From assembly GCA_038240875.1 (NCBI GenBank), contig JBBRGG010000002.1:1-49327 (forward strand): a stretch of DNA of 49,327 bases, written 5' to 3'. The notes below the pieces were generated by a model that saw only the letters and a program-made list of their open reading frames with translations, ran no database searches and had not been told where the DNA came from. This document shows, in pieces, positions 36,148-43,445 of the stretch. The DNA is from JBBRGG01 sp038240875 (GTDB lineage Bacteria > Planctomycetota > Phycisphaerae > Phycisphaerales > UBA1924). Position numbers and translations under genes: made by a program. Every line of letters starts with the position of its first letter. Within the stretch, counting starts at the first letter, position 1.

Positions 36148-36207
36148 TCAGATCTTTCCCCTTGTCCCTGTCGCCTCTCACTTCGTCACTCTGCCAATTC
36201 TTTCTTC

Positions 36208-36621
36208 ATGCACACTCTTGCTCATGGCATTGATCTAGTTGAAGTCTCGCGCATCGGCGAGCTGCTTGATCGACATGGCGACCGCTTTCGCGAGCGAGTC
36301 TTCACCCTCGCCGAGCTTACCGCGGCTGAAGCCAAGTCATCCAAGTCGGCAAACCGGATCATCCATCTCGCTGGGCGATTCGCAGCGAAAGAAGCTGTGA
36401 TGAAAGCCCTAGGCACCGGCTGGGGCCAAGGCGTCGGCTTCACCGATATCGAAATCCTCGCGCTTCCAACCGGCGTGCCCGCGGTGACGCTCCAAGGCGA
36501 CGCCCTCACGCACGCAATACGCCAAGGCATTCAGTCTTGGCTTCTCTCAATATCACACACCGACACCCACGCAACCGCGAGCGCCATCGCGCTAGGCATC
36601 CCGCCAACTCCAACTGCTTAA
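36208..36621 (+). CDS. acpS: Holo-[acyl-carrier-protein] synthase
   Basis: Transfers 4'-phosphopantetheine from CoA to acyl carrier protein. HGIDLVEVSRI (metal ligand Asp9), GRFAAKEAVMKALGTG and the C-terminal SISHTDTHATASAIA are the family motifs. Length 137 is normal. The 16 bases CACTCTGCCAATTCTT shared with the GNAT gene leader lie about 20 bases upstream of the ATG. The end is 30 bases from the convergent unknown gene. Confidence 0.94.
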   Translation: MHTLAHGIDLVEVSRIGELLDRHGDRFRERVFTLAELTAAEAKSSKSANRIIHLAGRFAAKEAVMKALGTGWGQGVGFTDIEILALPTGVPAVTLQGDALTHAIRQGIQSWLLSISHTDTHATASAIALGIPPTPTA

Positions 36622-36651
36622 TGCTTCAACCTTCTGCCGAATGCATTCTGC

Positions 36652-37851
36652 CTAATGCTTTCTTCCTTCTGCCTTCTCTGCAATCACATCCTTGTTCGCG
36701 TCGTACCACGCGAGCCATTTGGGCGTATCAAAGCCCATGCTCGCTGTCTGCGTGCCTGTCGCCGAATCCGCGAGTGAGAGCAGCGAACCATGGACATCAA
36801 AGCTGTATGCGTACACGGCTGCATCCTGAACGCGAAGGATCGTGCCACTGGTAATTACGCCCAGCGTCGGGTCAAAACCTACTGCGCTATCGCCTACGAC
36901 AGGCGTTAAGTCCGCGATAAACGTGCGCTGCGTACCAACAAGAATCCAGGCGAGATCGCCCGCGCGCTCCGTGCCTGCACCACCGCCACCAAAGCCTGCT
37001 CCACCCGAAACTTGCCCCGCGATAAGCCAGGGAATCGCCTCGAACATGCCCAGCACGCTCGCGACCTGTGCCGCCGCTGCCATCGTGTGCTCGCGCCGCG
37101 TGCGCAAACCACCTTGCACGACGGCTGCCACGCCTCGCGGATAATCAAGCCGCTTGATCGTTCCGTCTTGTGTGCCAGTTTGGGTCGCGGTCGCAATAGT
37201 GTTCGCGTCCGCATCCGATGCACGCGCAGATGTGTCGATCTTCGCCTTTCGTGCTTCTGCTCGCGCCTTAAGCCGAGTGAGCGCAGCACTGCGCATCGCG
37301 GCGTCCTTGTGCATCACCGCAGCCCACGCGAGCGTCACGTCACCCTCGTCCGACTGCGAATCACGAATAATATCAAAGATCTGTTCTTGAATCGCCGAGC
37401 GATCACGATCGAAAACATCGAGTAGAACCGGAAAGCTCGCGCTATTCGCAACTTCGATTCCCTCCGCGTTGCGCGGCATCACTAACGCGCGAAGCTCCGC
37501 CATCCCTTCTTGTACGATTTCGGCTTTCTCGGCACGAAAGTATTTGAAGCGAATCTGCCGAACTTGCTTCTCAAACTCAACTCGAACCTTGTTCTGTGCG
37601 GCAAGCTTGCGCATCTCCGGGCTTTGCGGGTCCTGCGCCATCGCAACGATCCAAGGCGGCGCATCGGTGCCCACGCCACTGACATCCTGCACAATCGCAC
37701 CAGGCGAGACCAAGCCTTGCGCGAAGACTGTTTGCGTCAATGTAGCTTGGCCCGCCAACATGAAGAGTGCACACGCCGAAGCAAACGCTACCGACCAGCG
37801 CGTGTATCCAGGCGCAGAAAAATTGCGGGTTTTGTAAGAGATATGAGCCAC
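36652..37851 (-). CDS. Secreted protein of unknown function
   Basis: A 399-residue protein with a signal peptide ending near TVFAQ (residue 45). Residues 60-230 are helical with charged residues and resemble HEAT-like repeats (MRSAALTRLKARAEARKAK). Residues 245-330 include a Gly-rich stretch (SGGAGFGGGGAG), and the C-terminus reads GFDTPKWLAWYDANKDVIAEK. I do not know the family; similar sequences with the last motif occur in planctomycetes as uncharacterised secreted proteins. It is downstream of ridA on the same strand with a structured 290-base gap between them. Confidence 0.7.
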   Translation of the reverse strand: MAHISYKTRNFSAPGYTRWSVAFASACALFMLAGQATLTQTVFAQGLVSPGAIVQDVSGVGTDAPPWIVAMAQDPQSPEMRKLAAQNKVRVEFEKQVRQIRFKYFRAEKAEIVQEGMAELRALVMPRNAEGIEVANSASFPVLLDVFDRDRSAIQEQIFDIIRDSQSDEGDVTLAWAAVMHKDAAMRSAALTRLKARAEARKAKIDTSARASDADANTIATATQTGTQDGTIKRLDYPRGVAAVVQGGLRTRREHTMAAAAQVASVLGMFEAIPWLIAGQVSGGAGFGGGGAGTERAGDLAWILVGTQRTFIADLTPVVGDSAVGFDPTLGVITSGTILRVQDAAVYAYSFDVHGSLLSLADSATGTQTASMGFDTPKWLAWYDANKDVIAEKAEGRKH

Positions 37852-38024
37852 TTGTAAAACTCCTCACCAGCGCAAATTGATGCAACGTCATCCAAAGTAC
37901 TCAGGCACTCTGCGCCAGCTATTCGCACTTCGTGCTGCGAGTAAGTTGGCGACGGTTCATCCTCGCGAGCAAATTTTCTCTTGCGGTTGGTTTCGCAGCG
38001 GCGCCTCTACATAGTCACTTCGCT

Positions 38025-38094
38025 GCGCAGGTGATCGAATCCGGGCGCACGCGATCACCCAACACTGACAGTCTTTAGTACCGCTCACCTGCGC
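38025..38094. other. Nested inverted repeats upstream of the secreted protein gene
   Basis: GCGCAGGTGA (38025-38034) pairs perfectly with TCACCTGCGC (38085-38094). Inside, GTGATCG (38031-38037) can instead pair with CGATCAC (38052-38058). The overlap makes the two folds mutually exclusive. Confidence 0.5.
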
Positions 38095-38141
38095 GAAAGT
38101 TCCGTACAGAAATCGTTTCTGTTTGATCTGCATGTAGACAA

Positions 38142-38669
38142 TCAAACTGGCCGAACTTCAAACAGGAAGTCTACCTCAACCGGTGCTCCCAGCGGCAGCG
38201 CAATCGACCCAACCGATGCTCGCGCGTGCCGCCCTGCTTCGCCAAACACCTGAACCAGTAGCTCGCTTGCGCCGTTGGCGACCTGAGGTTGTTGGGTAAA
38301 ACCAGCATCGCAGCAAACCCACGCGCCAACGCGAACAACGCGTGTAATCGCTTCCAGGCTGCCTAATGCTGCTTTTGCTGCGGCGAGCCCATTGAGCGTG
38401 CACTGCCGAGCACACTCTATCGCGATTTCAATCGATACTTCCCTAGGCACCGCTCCCTTGGCGATCATGCTGCCATTGCGCATGGGAATCTGTCCTGAGA
38501 TATACAGCAAATTCCCAGTGCGAACCCAGGGAACGTACGCTGCCACAGGTTTGGCCGCCTCTGGCATTGTCAATCCCAGCGACGCCAGCACGGCTTCCCG
38601 TGGCGATACGTTGACGCCGGAACTTGTGCTTGTTGAATTACCCAGATTAACATGTTCATTCGTCGCCAT
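38142..38669 (-). CDS. RidA family protein (YjgF/UK114 superfamily)
   Basis: A 175-residue protein of the enamine/imine deaminase superfamily. Core motifs: GNLLYISGQIPMRNG, ECARQCTLNGLAAAKAALGSLEAITRVVRV, and ASVGSIALPLGAPVEVDFLFEV. It carries about 30 extra N-terminal residues and belongs to the branch with the EAGRHARASVGS stretch. RidA itself clears reactive enamines from PLP enzymes; members of this longer branch are less well characterised, so the activity is an inference. No same-operon partner is clear. Confidence 0.88.
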   Translation of the reverse strand: MATNEHVNLGNSTSTSSGVNVSPREAVLASLGLTMPEAAKPVAAYVPWVRTGNLLYISGQIPMRNGSMIAKGAVPREVSIEIAIECARQCTLNGLAAAKAALGSLEAITRVVRVGAWVCCDAGFTQQPQVANGASELLVQVFGEAGRHARASVGSIALPLGAPVEVDFLFEVRPV

Positions 38670-38794
38670 TACAAAGTGCTCCTGTTAAAGACTCCTCAAT
38701 TCTGCGATTTATCATAAATCACCAACCAAAGCCCTGATCGTACCACGCGAGGATAGATTCCTATAATTTTTAACTACGCTGCAACACCAAGCCC

Positions 38795-38822
38795 TTGACA
38801 CCCGTACCGAAGTCGGTAGGGT
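38795..38822 (+). promoter_or_regulatory. Candidate promoter with operator-like repeat
   Basis: TTGACA at 38795-38800 and a weak -10, TAGGGT, at 38817-38822 (16-base spacer). The spacer holds the inverted repeat TACCGA-AG-TCGGTA (38805-38818), well placed for repressor binding. Confidence 0.4.
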
Positions 38823-38896
38823 ATTGCTTCTTGATCGCATCTTTTCCGGATTTATCCAGTTTGACCTATTCGACCTAATGGATTTGTAGCACTCGG

Positions 38897-38914
38897 CGTT
38901 CTCACGTGAGAACG
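38897..38914. promoter_or_regulatory. 18-base perfect palindrome in the pseudopilin leader
   Basis: CGTTCTCACGTGAGAACG, self-complementary along its full length with no loop, which fits a dimeric protein site better than an RNA hairpin. Confidence 0.45.
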
Positions 38915-39627
38915 TCCCCCCTGTCCGGCCTGGTCTCTGGGGGTACGGTTCATGAAACAGGCAGGGGTGCTTGTTTCACGAGCCTCGTACCGCGGCGAAG
39001 CTGAAACGGTAAGAGCCGTTGCTTCCTTCGCCGCACATCTTTGCAAAGCAGACGTCTGTTTCGTGCGTGTACTTATAAACGTCCTTATGGGAGTGCTTTA
39101 CAGCCTCCACTTGCTTCTTCGCACGAAGCTTCGCCCGCTGGGCCACATCTCGAGCTTTGTCATCTTCCCTCATCGGCGGCTCTCGCGAACGGTCGGCCGG
39201 TCTGGTGGAACGTGTTGCTCCAGTCTCTCTGGTTCAATACGGGTAGGTGACAAGGGCGGTATTAGGGGTTGCTTGGGTGTGTTTACACATTCAGGTAGTT
39301 TCGAGTGCCGCGTCTGAGATCCTGCGGCGTGGTTCCCTTTGGTTACCCTCTTCGCCGCGATCGAACTTGTTTCGAGGTATGCCTCGATGCTTGACTCGAT
39401 CGCAGCGCGGGATACATTGGAACCGATCACGACCTCAGGAACGGCACCTCACCCTTCTGTCGTACACGTATTCTCGTGCGTGTGTGAGTGGAAGCAATCG
39501 AGGCGGACGGATCGTTCAGGTCGCCTGGCATTTTCAGGCTGTTTAAGGTTTCTTTTTAAATTAGGGCGTGCGAATACTCTTGATCGTGCAAAGTTTGCAC
39601 GGTCCGCACGCGTCAAAGGAGCATCAC

Positions 39628-40599
39628 ATGCGTCGTCTTAAGGGTTTCACCCTCATCGAGCTGTTGGTGGTCATCGCGATTATCGCGCTGCTCATCGGCA
39701 TTCTCCTCCCCGCCCTTGGCAAGGCTCGCGCTTCGGCTCGCCAGCTCAAGGACAGCACCCAGGTTCGTGGCATCCATCAAGGCATGGTCTTGTGGGCGCA
39801 GAACAACCAGGACAACTACCCCGTTCCCTCGCAGATTGACCGTGCGAATAGTACCGTCGCTGTAGCAACTCCTGCCGAAGCGAAGAACCTTCCTCGCCAC
39901 GTCATGTCCGTCTTGATCTTCAACAACTTCTTCTCTCCTGAACTCTGCGTTAGCCCCGCTGAGTCCAACGGCTCGATCCGTGTGAACGACAAGTTCCAAT
40001 TCACTGAGCCAAACGGCGCCGCCGCCTCTGACAAGAAGCTGGCTCTCTGGGATCCTAGCTTCAAGATGGTTCCCCAAGACCTCGACATCGGTTCTCCTGC
40101 AAACCCCAACGGCAACAGCTCCTACGCCATCATGCCATTCTTCGGCAGCCGTTCAGCTATTTGGACCAACACCTTCCAAGCAACCGAAGCCGTCATCGGC
40201 AACCGTGGCCCGGCATATATCGCTTCGGGTTCTGGTGCGACGACCACCTGGGTTCTGGCGAACACCGCAACCGGCACTGGTGGCGGCTCTGCCCCAGTTG
40301 GCACCAACTCCAACTCACTCCTTATCCACGGCGGCCGCACGACCTGGGAAGGCAACATCGCTTACAACGACAACCACGTCTCCTTCGAAACTCGTCCTGA
40401 TCCTGACACTTCTCCGTTCACCTTCAGCGGCCTCCCCGCTGGCTCGCGCAGTCAGCCAGACAACCTCTTCGTGAACGAGAACAACGCTACCCGCGTTGTC
40501 GACACCGCCTTGGGAACCAACAGCAACAACTTCCTTCGTAACTGGACCGCCGTCACTGGCACCAGCAATGCTCTCACGATTACCCCTTGGTTCGACTAA
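39628..40599 (+). CDS. Pseudopilin-like protein with prepilin N-terminus
   Basis: A 323-residue protein from ATG 39628 with AAAGGAG 6 bases upstream, the strongest ribosome site in the window. MRRLKG is the basic leader, cleaved before FTLIELLVVIAIIALLIGIL; Glu at position +5 is present. After the helix, LPALGKARASARQLKDSTQVRGIHQGMVLWAQNNQDNYPVP is typical of the large planctomycete pseudopilin family. The C-terminal half has YNDNHVSFETRPD. These proteins are probably processed by a prepilin peptidase and assembled by a GspE-like ATPase; the FHA-GspE protein at 22098 is a candidate motor (inference). A strong terminator follows. Confidence 0.93.
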   Translation: MRRLKGFTLIELLVVIAIIALLIGILLPALGKARASARQLKDSTQVRGIHQGMVLWAQNNQDNYPVPSQIDRANSTVAVATPAEAKNLPRHVMSVLIFNNFFSPELCVSPAESNGSIRVNDKFQFTEPNGAAASDKKLALWDPSFKMVPQDLDIGSPANPNGNSSYAIMPFFGSRSAIWTNTFQATEAVIGNRGPAYIASGSGATTTWVLANTATGTGGGSAPVGTNSNSLLIHGGRTTWEGNIAYNDNHVSFETRPDPDTSPFTFSGLPAGSRSQPDNLFVNENNATRVVDTALGTNSNNFLRNWTAVTGTSNALTITPWFD

Positions 40600-40646
40600 G
40601 CCAAGCTGGGTTGCTCGTCTGTTGAGCATCTAGATGTATGAATGAA

Positions 40647-40680
40647 GGGGTCGAGCTTACGCTCGGCCTCTTTTATTTTT
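40647..40680 (+). terminator. Intrinsic terminator of the pseudopilin gene
   Basis: Stem GGTCGAGC / GCTCGGCC (one T-G pair) with a TTAC loop, followed by a T-rich tract with TTTTATTTTT. Confidence 0.9.
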
Positions 40681-40697
40681 GTGTGGACTGAATTTTC

Positions 40698-40730
40698 GTG
40701 CCACCATGATCGCTTCGATCGTGGTGTGCC
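40698..40730 (+). repeat. REP palindrome, type A
   Basis: GTGC, then CACCATGATCG / CGATCGTGGTG with a CTT loop (one T-G pair), then TGCC. Confidence 0.9.
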
Positions 40731-40763
40731 TTGGTTTTCAAGATGAACTTCAGTTATCAAGAG

Positions 40764-40792
40764 CACTAGGATCGAAACGATCCTAGTGGCAC
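40764..40792 (-). repeat. REP palindrome, type B
   Basis: CACTAGGATCG / CGATCCTAGTG, a perfect 11-bp stem with an AAA loop, then GCAC. On the minus strand it reads GTGC plus hairpin, as type A does on the plus strand. Confidence 0.9.
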
Positions 40793-40840
40793 GAAGACCA
40801 AGACAATCACGACCAACGTTGTTCATCAAGTCTTTGTACC

Positions 40841-40873
40841 GTGCCACCATGATCGCTTCGATCATGGTGTGCC
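40841..40873 (+). repeat. REP palindrome, type A (perfect stem)
   Basis: GTGC followed by CACCATGATCG / CGATCATGGTG with a CTT loop. Identical in its hairpin to the copy at 6788. Confidence 0.9.
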
Positions 40874-40945
40874 TTGTGTTTGGAATGTGTGATAGAAAGA
40901 AAAACACTAAGTTCGAAACGATTCTGAAGACATGAAGTTCAAGAG

Positions 40946-41019
40946 CAATAGGATCGAAACGATCCTAGTGGCACAAGAAACGATCCTAGTCGCACAAGAA
41001 ACGATGCTAGTGGCACAAG
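40946..41019 (-). repeat. REP type B plus 21-base half-repeat array
   Basis: A type B hairpin with one mismatch (40946-40974). From 40957 its right half and GCACAAG are repeated as a 21-base unit, AAACGATCCTAGTGGCACAAG, three times (957-977, 978-998, 999-1019 of the 40-41 kb region). The last two units lack left arms, so they cannot fold alone. The RAYT gene begins 13 bases later. Confidence 0.85.
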
Positions 41020-41031
41020 ATAGGATGCCGA

Positions 41032-41613
41032 GTGGAACATGATCCTCTACGCAAGAGCATGAAACGACGCGAAGTGCAAGGGGGCATCCGCTTTGTCACG
41101 TTTTCGACGTATCAACGTAAGCAATTGTTGATACGCCCGGGAGTTGCCGACGAGTTCGTTACTGCGATGAGCAAAGCGCGAATGGAAATGGGGTACAAGC
41201 TTTACGCGTGGGTCATTATGCCCGAACATGTTCACATGATGTTGCTGCCGCCTGAGAGTGTTGCGCTGTCTCGAATTTTGACGAGCATAAAGGTGCGTGT
41301 AGCCAAGCGAGTGATGCAAGCTAGGCAACGAATGGATGATGCCATTTTGCACGACATTGTTGATGTAAATTGTCGGACGCGGTTCTGGCAGTATGGCGGT
41401 GGATTCGACCGCAATGTGAGAACAGACGAAGAACTTGCTAAGGAGATCCGGTATATACACCGTAATCCGATCGAACGTGGGCTCGTGACAAGACCTGAAG
41501 ATTGGCGATGGTCGAGCGTTGGATGGTGGATGGGCAAACGAATGGGTGAGGTTGAATGTGATGAACTCAAAGGCAGTGGTGGAGCTTGGCAGCTTTGGAA
41601 GGGATACATGTAG
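41032..41613 (+). CDS. REP-associated tyrosine transposase (RAYT), Y1 HUH family
   Basis: A 193-residue single-strand DNA transposase-like protein from GTG 41032; ATG 41059 (MKRREVQGG) is an alternative start. Motifs: RFVTFSTYQRKQLL, the HUH motif in MPEHVHMMLLP (His66, His68), and EIRYIHRNPIERGLVTRPEDWRWSS with the likely nucleophile Tyr141. This is the TnpA_REP/IS200-like family that acts on palindromic REP sequences and is usually single copy and vertically kept. No terminal inverted repeats or target duplications of a normal insertion sequence are seen; instead REP elements lie on both sides. The frame is intact, with all expected residues, so the gene may be active. Confidence 0.92.
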   Translation: MEHDPLRKSMKRREVQGGIRFVTFSTYQRKQLLIRPGVADEFVTAMSKARMEMGYKLYAWVIMPEHVHMMLLPPESVALSRILTSIKVRVAKRVMQARQRMDDAILHDIVDVNCRTRFWQYGGGFDRNVRTDEELAKEIRYIHRNPIERGLVTRPEDWRWSSVGWWMGKRMGEVECDELKGSGGAWQLWKGYM

Positions 41614-41649
41614 AGACGTAGTAGAGTGTCGTTCTCTGTGATTGGTGTA

Positions 41650-41753
41650 TTTCGTGCCACCATGATCGTTTCGATCGTGGTGTGCCTTGGTTTTCAAGAT
41701 GAACTTCAGAGTTCAAGAGCACTAGGATCGAAACGATCCTAGTGGCACGAAGA
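41650..41753 (+). repeat. 104-base flanking repeat, right copy (REP A + REP B pair)
   Basis: Right partner of 40694-40797. Type A hairpin at 41654-41686 (TTT loop) and type B at 41720-41748, with the same spacer apart from three adjacent-base changes (TTA replaced by AGT around 41710-41712). Confidence 0.9.
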
Positions 41754-42000
41754 AACGATGCTGAAGACATGAAGTTAAGAGCACTAGGATCGAAACGATC
41801 CTAGTGGCACGAAGAAACGATCCTGAAGACATGAAAACCAAGAGCATTAGGATCGAAACGATATCAGCGGCACGAAGACGACGATCCTGAAGACATGAAG
41901 TTCAAGAGCACTAGGATCGAAATGATATCAGCGGCACGAAGACGACGATCCTGAAGACATGAAGTTCAAAGCACTAGGATCGAAATGATCCTAGTGGCAC
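41720..42000 (-). repeat. 63-base tandem array of REP type B, five copies
   Basis: Hairpins begin at 41720, 41782, 41845, 41909 and 41972 (spacing 62, 63, 64, 63). Copies 1 and 2 have perfect stems; copies 3 and 4 have a decayed right arm (GATATCAGCG); copy 5 has one change near the loop. Between them runs a shared spacer with GATCCTGAAGACATGAAG. All lie in the same orientation, opposite to type A. Confidence 0.9.
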
Positions 42001-42044
42001 GAAGAAATGATTCTGATGGTACAGAACATTCTTAATTGACTTGG

Positions 42045-43445
42045 TTACGCCAACGAAGGCACGCCAAGAACTTTGGCAAAGTCATCCCAGTATGTTGGGT
42101 AGGTCTTTGCGACGCAGCCTGGGTCAAGGATAGTGACGCCGGGGCGGACAAGGCCTACGAGCGAGGTCGCCATAGCCATACGGTGGTCGTCGTAGGTGGC
42201 AAAGGAAACAGGCGTGCCTGGGTCGGTGCCTGGGTGGACGCGCATGGAGTCGGTGTCGCCATCGAGAGGCCATTCGACGCGAGTGCCGACTTTGGCGAGT
42301 TCGTTGGTGAGGGCGGCGATGCGGTCGGTTTCTTTGACCCGAAGCGTGCGCACGCCTCTGACCGTTGTCGGGCTATTGGCTTGAGAAGCAACCACGGCGA
42401 GAGTCATCGCGGCGTCGGGCATGTCGGACATGTCGGCGTCGATGCCTTGGAGCTTTGTTGTTGGTGCGCTGAGGCTGATGCCGGTTTCGGTTGCGAGAAC
42501 GCGGGCGCCCATGGCTTCGAGGATGCGGGCAAAGTCGGTGTCGCCTTGAAGTGAATCGGCTTTAGTGGTGGAGCCGAGCGTCAGGCCTGGGACGTGAACG
42601 GTGAGGCCTGGCACAAGTGCTCCAGCGGCCCAGGCATAAGTCGCGCCAGAGGCGTCGGGCTCGATTTCGAGAGTGAAACCAGCCAATCCTGAGCGGCCAG
42701 CGGGTGGTTGAACACGAAGGACGCGAAGGCCTTCGGAGGCTTGGACAGATGCGCCGAGTTTGGCGAGAAGGGCCAAGGTCATGCGCACATAAGAGGCGCT
42801 GGTCCAGCCGGATTTGGCAGTGAGGGTTAGGCCGCCTGGGATGAAGGCGGCGGCGAGCAAAAGGGCGGAGATGAATTGGCCTGATTGAGTAGGCCCGATG
42901 GCGAGGGTGCGTGCGCCGGCGGGGCCAGAGGAAGGCGGGTTGATGGTGACAGGCGGGAAGCCTTGGTTGGCGGGGTAGGTGATGAAGCAATCAAGCTGAG
43001 AGAGAAGCTCGCCGAGTTCGCCTATCGGCCTTTCGCGCATGCGGGGGGTGCCATCGATGGTGATGGGGTGAGGTGAAAGCCATGCGGCGGCGGCAAGGAA
43101 CCGGACGGCGGTACCGGCGTTGCCTAAATGAATGGTGGTGGGGGAGTCGATGTTCCAGCGGCCATTGACGCCTGTGATGTGGAGAGCGTCGCCTTCGACG
43201 CGGGTGCGGGCGCCGAGAGCTTCGATAGCGGCGCGCATGACGGTCGCGTCTTGTGCGCTCAAAAGTGGCCCATGCAATACTGAGTCGCCTTGGGCGAGGG
43301 CTGCGAGGAGGACGGCGCGGTTGGTGAGGCTCTTTGAGCCGGGCGGCCGAATGGTGACCATGCGCGTTACGACATTTCCCACGCTGATGCGCGGGTCGGG
43401 GATGCGCAGGCTATTGCGTGTTGTTGGCACGCCACCTTGGTCCAC
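42045..43445 (-). CDS. aroA: 3-phosphoshikimate 1-carboxyvinyltransferase (EPSP synthase)
   Basis: Sixth step of the shikimate pathway, joining shikimate-3-phosphate and phosphoenolpyruvate. Motifs: RPPGSKSLTNRAVLLAALA, LGNAGTAVRFLAAA, TPRMRERPIGEL, KETDRIAAL and DDHRMAMA. 466 residues is a little long, owing to an N-terminal lead of about 28 residues; ATG 43445 is kept, but VVTRMVTIRPPG offers a later start. It is alone on its strand and convergent with the REP array. Confidence 0.95.
   Translation of the reverse strand: MDQGGVPTTRNSLRIPDPRISVGNVVTRMVTIRPPGSKSLTNRAVLLAALAQGDSVLHGPLLSAQDATVMRAAIEALGARTRVEGDALHITGVNGRWNIDSPTTIHLGNAGTAVRFLAAAAWLSPHPITIDGTPRMRERPIGELGELLSQLDCFITYPANQGFPPVTINPPSSGPAGARTLAIGPTQSGQFISALLLAAAFIPGGLTLTAKSGWTSASYVRMTLALLAKLGASVQASEGLRVLRVQPPAGRSGLAGFTLEIEPDASGATYAWAAGALVPGLTVHVPGLTLGSTTKADSLQGDTDFARILEAMGARVLATETGISLSAPTTKLQGIDADMSDMPDAAMTLAVVASQANSPTTVRGVRTLRVKETDRIAALTNELAKVGTRVEWPLDGDTDSMRVHPGTDPGTPVSFATYDDHRMAMATSLVGLVRPGVTILDPGCVAKTYPTYWDDFAKVLGVPSLA

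Larger units (their letters stand above)
38670..39627 (+). other. Long leader region of the pseudopilin gene
   Basis: Almost 960 bases with no ORF of coding character on either strand and no tRNA. It includes a promoter-like TTGACA element with an inverted repeat, an 18-base perfect palindrome, and many short inverted repeats. If the promoter at 38795 drives the pseudopilin, the mRNA has an untranslated leader of about 800 bases. A small RNA here is possible but not shown. Confidence 0.5.
40694..40797 (+). repeat. 104-base flanking repeat, left copy (REP A + REP B pair)
   Basis: Matches 41650-41753 with 4 mismatches in 104 bases and no gaps (constant offset of 956). It contains a type A hairpin (40698-40730), a spacer with TTGGTTTTCAAGATGAACTT, and a type B hairpin (40764-40792) in opposite orientation. 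Confidence 0.9.
41614..42044. other. REP-filled region between RAYT and aroA
   Basis: The 430 bases are almost entirely repeats, listed separately, and contain no gene. aroA ends convergently at 42045, just past the last hairpin, so the array could also block read-through. Confidence 0.7.

Noticed and set aside
38952..39317. Open frame of 121 codons in the pseudopilin leader
   Set aside because: Cys/Arg/Ser-rich translation with no hydrophobic core, third-position bias unlike the neighbours, and no ribosome site.
40694..41753. Composite transposon or classic insertion sequence around the RAYT
   Set aside because: No terminal inverted repeats or short target duplications; HUH/Y1 RAYTs do not make such ends. 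The 104-base repeats are direct, not inverted.
41720..42000. Possible CRISPR array (regular 63-base spacing)
   Set aside because: The intervals between hairpins are near identical, not unique spacers, the repeats are full palindromes, and no cas genes are nearby. REP array fits better.
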